This document shows positions 56,372 through 64,000 of a stretch of DNA of 64,000 nucleotides, in pieces. The position numbers and the translations under genes were made by a program. How positions within the stretch are numbered: position 1 is the stretch's first letter; each line of letters opens with the position of its first letter. This DNA comes from Rhipidocladum racemiflorum (lineage: Eukaryota; Streptophyta; Magnoliopsida; Poales; Poaceae), in assembly GCA_036346355.1 (NCBI GenBank), contig CM070571.1, forward strand, positions 45,714,293 through 45,778,292. The letters run 5' to 3'. The notes under the pieces were generated by a model. The model did not search any database. It worked only from the letters and a program-made list of their open reading frames with translations, and had not been told where the DNA came from.

Positions 56372-56617
56372 GGCTGCTACAGTCAGACAACCATATAATC
56401 ATAATCATAAGCACATCATCAATGTAAACAAGAACAAAGATCAAACATCAACATATACATAGTCTCCATCAAGTAATCAAACGCAATGCAATGTTGAACC
56501 AAAACCCCAACCTACTGTGCAACCAAGTGTGTCAAATTTTAACTTAATTATTCCACTTATGCAGGTTTTAATGTTGCTATCCTAAGGAAAAATTTTAGTT
56601 ATAACCCATTCCAATAC
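56372..56617 (-). other. Gypsy-2 copy 1 leader, truncated
   Basis: Matches the leader of copy 2 (62658-62894) up to ATTTTAGTTATAACC and then breaks off. The primer site and LTR terminus expected next are absent; LTR-interior sequence follows instead. Confidence 0.75.
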
Positions 56618-57786
56618 ACTTGCCTTCAACCGTGAGCGACGGATTGGCGGGAGGTTGAGGGCACTCCCGGGGTCACACCACCTGCACTAGGTACCACACA
56701 CTCAAAACGTGCCCTCAAAACAGTACATGAACAATCATCTACCCCTATTTCGCAAACTACCTCTAAAACCCAAAAACAGAGAATCTGTCCCGACGGGACA
56801 GCGGGCTTCCATCTAGCATAACTTGATTTCTAAGACTCCAAATTAAGTAAATGAGTACATTTTCTCGAATATTAGGAAATTTCCTAGCTTTTTCTAAGTA
56901 TTGGCGAAGACTGAATCGGCCTCTAAAATTGTCTAATCTACAGACCAACACGATCTGTCCCAATCACGTCACAGTTTTGACAACATTCGGTAAAACAGCC
57001 ATAACTTTAAACGGCTGATCAGAATTTCGCGTTCTTGGTACCCACTGAATGGTAATTAAATTCTCTACAACTTCGCAACATACGGCCGATCAGAAAACGC
57101 TTCTAAAATTGCGAAAAATTAAGCCCTAGGTCGGCCGCCCAATTTGCCCGAGACAGAACGTGGGACAATCATAACAAACTCCCTAATCTCATCTAGGGGA
57201 AGCACCTAAACATGAACTTTAAGCATAAAAAACACCTCTAGCACAGCACCTAATCAACCCCAAGGATTTTCCATCACCATACCTTAGCCCGAAGAATGAC
57301 GAACCGACGAAAACTCCACCCGGTCGCCCGATTTCCTTCCACGCGCCAATTCCGCCGGATCCTCTTGTTGCGGAGCTTCCCAACGGCGAGGACAATGGTA
57401 GGGAAGGGCGTGGCAGCAAGGGGTGGGGGTGGAATCGCCTAGGGCCGGCTAGGGGAGGTGGGGAGGGAGGGGAAGGGTGGAGGCGCAAGGGGAGTGGGGG
57501 GCGGCTAGGGTTGGAGGAAGTGGGGGTGCACAAAGAGAGGGGGCTGGCACATGGGGTACCTTTTTGCTGGAAATTTTCCCCCTGGGCCCAAAGACTCCCC
57601 CACCAACAGCCCACTTCATCCCCCTAAGGCCCAACTAGCTTCCGCTAGGCCCAAACTCCCCCCGGAGGCCCGAATTCTCCCCCGGAAAGGCCCAAACTCA
57701 TGGAAAAGGCCCAACAACATGATACCAAAGTAGTTCTTTAATGCCGACATCGAAAATGACTCACACCGTCCTTCCGTAGTGTCACA
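56618..57786 (-). repeat. Gypsy-2 LTR, start-side part (minus strand)
   Basis: On the minus strand the LTR begins TGTGACACTACGG at 57786, right after a polypurine tract, and runs to about 56618, where it is truncated and joined to leader sequence of copy 1. Together with the piece at 62999-64000 (…GGGGTGTTACA end) it implies an LTR longer than 2 kb. Plus-strand frames here are not genes. Confidence 0.7.
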
Positions 57787-57800
57787 TTCCCCCCTTAAAC
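57787..57800 (-). promoter_or_regulatory. Gypsy-2 polypurine tract
   Basis: TTTAAGGGGGGAA on the minus strand immediately before the TGTGACAC LTR start. Confidence 0.8.
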
Positions 57801-57858
57801 AGGATTCAACCCCGAATCCGAGACACGCCACTACGCCAAACAAACAACACAAAGAGAA

Positions 57859-59139
57859 TTAAACTTCACGGTTCATGCCTGATGAGAAGAGCTCTGGGTA
57901 TTTCTCGCGTATACGAGACTCCAACTCCCAGGCCACTTCCCTCTCAGTCTGATGCGACCACAGGGCTTTGACAAACTTGAGCGTCCTGTTCTTCAACACT
58001 CGCTCCGAATTCCCCAGAATTTTCACAGGACAGGATTCAAATGTGAGGTTCTGATCAAGCACTAATGGTTCCAATGGAACCACCAACTCCGGGTCATGCA
58101 AGTACTTTCTCAACATCGATACATGGAAAACATTGTGGACACCCTGCATCGACTCCGGTAGCTCCAAGCGATAAGCCAACTTACCAACTCGAGCGATGAT
58201 CGGGAACGGCCCAACATACCTCGGACTGAGCTTCACTTTGGTGCCAAATCGAACCACACCCTTGGTGGGCGATACTCTCAAGAGTACACTATCACCCACC
58301 GCAAACTCTAGATCTCGCTTTCTCACATCAGCATAGCTTTTCTGTCTACTCTGAGCTGCAAGAAGGTTCTGTCGCACCTCTGCCTCCCGTTCAACGGTCT
58401 GCTGAACCCAATCCGGTCCAAGGACCGCTCTCTCTCCCACTGCATCCCAACAAAGCGATGATCTGCACTTCCGGCCGTAAAGCACTTCATAAGGGGCAGC
58501 CTGGATGCTGGAATGATAGCTGTTATTGTAAGCAAATTCTGCCAGAGGCAAGTGATCTTCCCAGCTACCTTTCCATGCCATCACACAAGCCCTGAGCATA
58601 TCCTCTAAGGTCTGAATGGTACGCTTAGACTGCCCATCCGTCTGAGGGTGAAAAGCGGTATTAAGGCGAAGCTGTGTACCCAAAGCACTCTGCAAACTCT
58701 CCCAGAATTTTGAGACAAATTTCGCATCCCGATCAGAGATAATCGTCTTGGGCACGCCATGCAGTCTCACAATTTCCAGCACATAAATGGGAGTCAACTC
58801 GCTCGCTGAATTGGTAGTGCGGATAGGAATGAAGTGCGCGGACTTGCTAAGACGGTCCACCACAACCCAAACAGCGTCCTTCCCTCGTGGAGTACGAGGT
58901 AGGCCAACCACGAAGTCCATAGAAATGTCATCCCAAGGCCACACAGGAATCTCCAATGGCTGCAACAGACCAGCGGGGTGCTTGTGTTCAGCCTTAATCT
59001 TCTGACAAATCCCACAAGCTGCTACATACTTGGCAATATCAACCCTCATCCTTTTCCACCAGAAGTTCTTTTTCAAATCCCTGTACATCTTGGTCTCCCT
59101 AGGATGGACCGTGTACGGGGTCCGATGAGCCTCTTTCAA
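57859..59139 (-). pseudogene. Gypsy-2 integrase with chromodomain
   Basis: Intact 426-codon frame. Zinc-binding part HPRETKMYRDLKKNFWWKRM ... CGICQKIKAEH (residues about 12-53), core with Asp in VVDRLSKSAHF (about 97) and in ISDRDAKFVS (about 137), AFHPQTDGQSKRTIQTLED (about 163-182), GPY/F region KVKLSPRYVGPFPIIARVGK, and C-terminal chromodomain-like CPVKILGNSERVLKNRTLKF / VKALWSHQTEREVAWELESR. In the family the catalytic Glu is in QTERT/QSERT; here it is Lys (AAG), a G-to-A change, so the enzyme should be inactive although the frame is open. It is separated from RNase H by a TAG at 59184-59186. Confidence 0.88.
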
Positions 59140-59184
59140 GATATCATCTTTGACTTGGGATTTCTGAGGTACACAAAGGAGACC

Positions 59185-60143
59185 CTAAAACCTCAGAGCT
59201 CCCACATCATCAATGGAAAAGTCTCCAGTCTTACCATCCTCAAGGCGTTTCCTCACCTGCTGGAGCAAACGATCATGCTGTTGTGCCTCCCGCACGCGCT
59301 CGGGGATCGCTGACTCAAGAATCAATTTCGTTTCAGCTTGCACAATCCCCGCAAAACAATAAGAGACTCCCAATCGCTCAAAATCAGCAACAAGACAATC
59401 AATGACAAGGGGCATTGTCTTGCGACTGAGAGTGTCAGCCACCACATTTGCCTTGCCTGGATGATACTGGATAGTGAGGTCATAATCCTTTATCAATTCT
59501 AGCCACCTCCTCTGCCTCAGATTCAAATCTTTCTGAGTAAAGATGTACTTGAGGCTCTTGTGGTCAGTGAAGATATCATAAGACTCGCCATACAAGTAGT
59601 GCCTCCAAATTTTCAATGCGAACACCACAGCGGCTAGCTCAAGATCATGAGTGGGATAGTTCTGCTCATGCTTTTTCAATTGCCTCGATGCATAAGCAAT
59701 CACCTTGCCATCCTGCATGAGTACACAACCAAGTCCCATTTGAGAGGCATTAGAATAGACTGTGAAGCGCCTCCCAGGCTTGGGGAGGGTAAGAACAGGA
59801 GCAGTCACCAACTTCTCCTTCAAAGTGCAGAAGCTATGCTCACACTCAGCAGTCCATTGAAATTTCACCCCTTTCTGGGTCAGCTGCGAAAGCGGCTTTG
59901 CAATGATAGAGAAGTCCTGCACAAAACGCCGGTAATACCCAGCCAACCCAAGGAAACTACGCACCTCTTTACCATTGGAAGGTCTCTTCCAGTCCAAAAC
60001 TGCTGAGACTTTGCTAGGATATACAGATATGCTCTCTGGATTGATGATGTGGCCAAGAAAACCCACTTCTGAAATTTAGAACTCGCACTTTTCAACTTAG
60101 CATAAAACTGGTTCTCCCTCAATGTACTCAGCACAAGCCTCAA
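59185..60143 (-). pseudogene. Gypsy-2 reverse transcriptase C-terminus and RNase H
   Basis: MGFLGHIINPESISVYPSKV, FLGLAGYYRRFVQDFSIIAK, RNase H with FTVYSNASQMGLGCVLMQDG, HDLELAAVVFALKIWRHYLY, FTDHKSLKYIFTQKDLNLRQ, then YHPGKANVVADTLSRK. The first RNase H acidic residue, Asp in the family (YCDAS), is Asn here (YSNAS), again a G-to-A type change. A stop at about 60078 separates this frame from the upstream reverse transcriptase; the bridge sequence (RLVLSTLRENQFYAKL) is still readable. Confidence 0.87.
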
Positions 60144-60161
60144 ATGCTGCTCATGTTCTTC

Positions 60162-61916
60162 TTATGATTTAGAGTAAACCAGAATATCATCGATGAACAC
60201 TACCACAAACTCATCAAGGTACTTGTGTAGCATATTGTTCATCGCCTCCATAAAGACAGCAGGAGCATTAGTTAGTCCAAAAGACATCACTTTAAATTCA
60301 TAGTGCCCATACCTAGTGGAGAAAGTAGTCTTCTCAATGTCCTGTTCCCTCACGCGAATCTGATTGTAACCAGACTGAAGATCAATTTTGGAGAACACCT
60401 TTGCTCCCTTCAGTTGGTCAAACAGATCCTCAATGCGAGGCAAAGGATACTTGTTCTTGATTGTTACTTGATTGAGAGCACGATAGTCAATGCACATACG
60501 CCAACTACCATCCTTCTTCGAAACGAAGAGGATGGGTGCTCCCCATGGCGACACACTACGCCGAATGAAACCCTTGGCCAACAGATCCTCCAATTGCTTT
60601 TTCAACTTGTCTTGAAAAGGACGAGCCAAGCGGTATGGAGAAATAGAAATAGATCGAGTGCCAGGAACAATATCAATACGAAACTCCACACTCCTCACTG
60701 GAGGCAAACCAGGCAACTCATCAGGGAACACATCAACAAACTCCTTCACCACAGGAATCTCTTCAATTGCTACTGAAAAAGATGGCTTTTCTGAAATAGC
60801 CACAAGAACACCCAACTGCCTCAAACGGCGACCAGAAAACAGACTAGCCAAAGCAAAGATGGAACTGGAGGGTATGCCACCCTGAAAAGTCAACTCCACC
60901 CCTGACGGGGCCTGCAAGGAAACTGTCTTCCAAAAACAACAGATCTTGGCACAGTACTGATGCAACCAGTCCATGCCCAAAATGACATCAAAAGGAGCCA
61001 ACTGAATCACCATAAGATTGGCAAAGAAAACCTCATCATCAATGATGATAGTGCAACCCGGGCAAACCAAAGAACTAGCAATCAGACCCCCAGGAGAACT
61101 GACTATCACAGACTCAGAAATTCGCTGAACTCCCAACTTAGCTCTACTAGCAAACTCAGACGACACAAAAGAATAGGACGCTCCGGAATCAAACAGAATA
61201 AAGGCATCAACTGAATCCACAAGCAAAGTACCTGAAACCACATCTGGATACCCAGTTGACCCAGCTGTTGGCAAGGCGTACACTCCCGGTGGTGCCGGGG
61301 CAGCGGGAGCCCTGACACTCGGCTGATGCCCCAACATAGCTGGGGGCGGTGGGGGTAACTGAGGAGGAGCTGACGGCTGCGGGCACCAGTAGGCCACCAG
61401 TGGCGCCCAAACAGAGGGCGGCGGGGGAGCAGGGGACACCAGCATCTGCACCGACCCCCTGGAAGACGCCGCTGGAGTGGGAGGAGAAGGCACCGTCTCC
61501 CACTTGATAATGCTACCGGGATTCATCCGGCAGACTCGTCCCATATGACCGGGTTTGCCACAGTGGTTGCAATCCCCGAACCAACCACACTCCGCAGCAC
61601 GGTGTCCAACACCGCACTTGAAACAGATCATGCCCTGCCCTAGCGCAGGACGAACAGCCACCCACGAAGAAGATGGCTGGGGTGGCTTCATCTTAGCCCC
61701 TAAGGAGGAACCCTGTCCCCCCTTGAACTTCTTGAAGGTGGGTTGCTGAGAAGACCCACCTCCTCCACCAAAATTCCTCTTCTGGCCCCCACCCGGGGCC
61801 GCTGGAACCCCTGAACCACCAGGGTTTTGCTTATCCCTGGAGAGCTCCAAATCGAGCTCCATGCCCTTCGCCTGCTCCACCACGAAGCAAAAAGCACGAG
61901 GGACAGTCGCCCCCAT
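60162..61916 (-). pseudogene. Gypsy-2 gag C-terminus, protease and reverse transcriptase
   Basis: 584-codon frame: end of gag with two zinc knuckles (CFKCGVGHRAAEC, then CNHCGKPGHMGRVC, residues about 97-132), a Pro/Ala-rich linker, protease with FILFDSGASYSFVS and VILGMDWLHQY, then reverse transcriptase FVDVFPDELPGLPPVRSVEF, SPWGAPILFVSKKDGSWRMC, IDYRALNQVTIKNKYPLPRI, FSKIDLQSGYNQIRVREQDI and the FIDDILVYSKS box near the end. It stops at TAA directly after YSKS. Nearly complete and the least damaged polymerase in the window. Confidence 0.9.
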
Positions 61917-62657
61917 GACAACTCTGAACTCCTAGTTGAGGCCGCTACGGAACCTCCTCGCCTTCTCCCTATCATCGACTGCCACAGCTGGCACAAAGCG
62001 CACCATGTTGTTGAACTCCGCCTCATACTTTGCCACTGACTTCTTCCCCTGGGAAAGAGTCATCAGAGTATGCTCCATCCTCTCCAGAAAGGACTCTGGG
62101 TAGAACTTGGTTCAGAAGCGAGCCACAAAATCCTCCCAGGTGACCGGTCCAAGAGCGGGGGCTCTAGTAGCAAGAACCCCCTCCCACTAGATATCCGCTT
62201 GGCCCTTCAACTGGAAGGCCACAAAGCGAGCTCTCTGGACCGAGGTCAACTCCAGAACCTCAAACTATCGCTCCATGTACCGCAGCCAATCTGCGGACTT
62301 AACCGGCGTGCCCGCTCCGTCAAAAGTGTCCAAACGGAGAGACATCCACTCCCGGAGACTCATCCTCGGCTCCGGCATAATGGGGGCAGCAACTGGGGCC
62401 GCTGCAGGGAGAGGCACAACAGCAGGGGCTACCCACACCTGCTGGCGCAGCTCCTAAACCTCCCTCTGCAGAGCCTGAAGCAAGGCCGCAGTGGCAGCCG
62501 GCATCTCGGCCCCCGACTGTGCCGTCGGGACCTCCTCCTGCGCTAGCCCATGAGCATTGAGCTAAGTGCTTCCCTCAACTACAGACTCAGCAACTCCCTG
62601 AGAACCTCGCCCCTGGCCTCCACGGCCACTGCGACCACGGCCTCTACCCCTCGGCAT
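61917..62657 (-). pseudogene. Gypsy-2 gag, N-terminal and core part (copy 2)
   Basis: ATG at 62657: MPRGRGRGRSGRGGQGRG. The gag core follows (TFDGAGTPVKSADWLRYMER, FVAFQLKGQADI, WEDFVARF, ESFLERMEYTLMTLSQGKKS, KYEAEFNNMVRFVPAV, REKARRFRSGLN), interrupted by at least six nonsense codons: after VVEGST, LQREV, YMER, QADI, VARF and SGLN. Most are explained by C-to-T or G-to-A changes from Gln, Trp or Arg codons when compared with copy 1. No frameshift is evident. Confidence 0.85.
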
Positions 62658-62984
62658 GGCTACTACAGTCAGACAACCATACAATCACATAATCATAAGC
62701 ACATCATTAATGTAAACAAGAACAAAGATCAAACATCAACATATACATAGTCTCCATCAAGTAATCAAACGCAATGCAATGTTGAACCAAAACCCCAACC
62801 TACTGTGCAACCAAGTGTGTCAAATTTTAACTTAATTATTCCACTTTTGCAGGTTTTAATGTTGCTATCCTAAGGCAAAATTTTAGTTATAACCTAAACC
62901 ATGTTTCTAAGTTATCCCACATCACATTTTAGTTGAATCCTAAGGTATGACCCTAGAAATACATGTTCCAAGGACGTAAAGCCT
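62658..62984 (-). other. Gypsy-2 leader (copy 2)
   Basis: Between primer site and gag ATG. Noncoding, and nearly identical to 56372-56617 over its gag-proximal part. Confidence 0.75.
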
Positions 62985-62996
62985 GCTCTGATACCA
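62985..62996 (-). promoter_or_regulatory. Gypsy-2 primer binding site
   Basis: TGGTATCAGAGC on the minus strand, two bases from the LTR end (GTGTTACA); initiator methionine tRNA type. Confidence 0.9.
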
Positions 62997-62998
62997 AC

Positions 62999-64000
62999 TG
63001 TAACACCCCGACATCTAGTATGCCCTGTATGTCATCAAACATGGTAGAAGCAGCATCTAAATACCATAAATAAAGCTAAATTATGGCAAGGGCGCAAATG
63101 CTAAAACAAAAAATGTCGGTAGCATCTCCTTTGTTTTTCCATGATTTGGAGCAACAGCAACATTATGGCAAGATATATCATAATAAAAGACATCTAAAAC
63201 AGCAATAACAGATGATATAGCAACATCTTAAGTCCAAAATAATAAATCCAACCACTCCACAAACTTTAACAAAGTAAATGATGAAATCAAGCACACAATC
63301 AAGCCATTCTCCAAGTTTCATCGCAACAATCTTAGTATCATAACTCCAATTGATAAAATTGTCTAAGTGTGTGGAGCTACGTGAAGAAGTGTAGCTAAAC
63401 CTCTTTCCTGCATGCCGGTTTCATGGTACCTAAAACATCATAAAACACAAGCGTGAGTTCATCACTCAGCAGGTATATTGCAATGGAACAAAGAGAACAG
63501 TTTTCAATGATAACATCATTACATCCCATACTTAACATCATATTCATGGTATAATCTCATATTCAACATCATAACCATGTCATAGTCTCATTGTACACAT
63601 CTCATTAACACCAACATATATGCAATGCAATGCACATGTCTCCTCGAAGCACATACCGGTATTGCCGAGTGCACACCCGTCGGTGTGCACCCTCTTTCCC
63701 CTTCCATCCCGTAGATGGAGGGTGCCTGCTCTTACTAACTCGCTCCCATACACAACCGTGGATTGGACTACGAGGTAGGTCTTTCGTGTTCACTATGTGT
63801 GAACACAGAGGCCCGCATCAGAATGGGACGCCTCTTCCATTATGAATGCACATATGACATGAACATGTAGAAACTTGCATAAACATTTAATACAACGAAT
63901 TCATAACCAATATGTAACCATCTTCATCATATCATAGGCAAATATCAATCATGGCAAGTTAGCATATCATGTAATCATGTTGCACTTAAGCAAGTCTAAC
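62999..64000 (-). repeat. Gypsy-2 5' LTR (end part; runs off the window)
   Basis: On the plus strand it starts TGTAACACCCCGACATC at 62999, which is the LTR 3' terminus of a minus-strand element, and continues past the window edge. The HERV-like or host-gene look of short frames such as 63605-63845 is accidental. Confidence 0.8.

Noticed and set aside
60303..60776. 157-codon plus-strand frame
   Set aside because: Shadow of the Gypsy-2 reverse transcriptase on the minus strand.

Overview
The window is nuclear DNA of a flowering plant, almost certainly a grass. Evidence: a class A4 heat-shock factor with a GC-rich first exon, intron-split genes with standard GT-AG borders, grass-type Helitron ends, Tourist-like MITEs with TTA target duplications, a MULE carrying plant-mobile-domain and GRF zinc-finger genes, and chromodomain Gypsy elements with initiator-methionine tRNA primer sites. 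I see no rRNA, tRNA, CRISPR or bacterial operon. I do not name the species.

Only two genes look intact, both on the minus strand. One is an HsfA4-type heat-shock transcription factor (exon 1 at 8749-9021, exon 2 at 1361-2551). Its 6.2-kb intron has swallowed a decayed Copia element and a GC-rich insert. The other is a small conserved one-membrane-span protein of 128 aa (exon 1 at 33084-33284, exon 2 at 28633-28818), whose 4.3-kb intron holds a 286-bp tandem duplication. Gene debris lies at 35.0-42 kb: a possible WD40 C-terminus, two exons of a PRMT3-like arginine methyltransferase pseudogene, and a RabA/Rab11-like GTPase pseudogene split by a solo LTR.

The rest is transposons. 9.9-11.3 kb: a Helitron cluster and a foldback MITE. 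11.83-27.23 kb: one Mutator-like element (MULE) with a 10-bp target duplication, degenerate terminal repeats, a broken mudrA-type transposase, a PMD gene, a GRF zinc-finger gene, a 188-bp tandem array and three long direct repeats. 27.4 and 33.6 kb: two copies of one Tourist-like MITE. 37.0-37.6 kb: a small MULE-type MITE with a 9-bp target duplication. 38.44-41.82 kb: a solo LTR. 44.22-56.06 kb: a complete but coding-damaged Gypsy chromovirus (Gypsy-1) of the same family as the solo LTR, inserted into the gag of a second Gypsy family (Gypsy-2). 56.06-64.0 kb: Gypsy-2 material on the minus strand, arranged as if two copies shared one LTR. A repeat rich in palindromic motifs occurs in opposite orientations at 1-745 and 42.7-43.35 kb.

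Target duplications give the nesting order. Gypsy-2 was present before Gypsy-1 landed in it. A Rab pseudogene, or the gene it came from, was present before the solo-LTR element landed. The most unusual item is the MULE: two accessory genes plus repeat-rich noncoding DNA suggest a multi-gene autonomous lineage, although this copy's transposase is broken.
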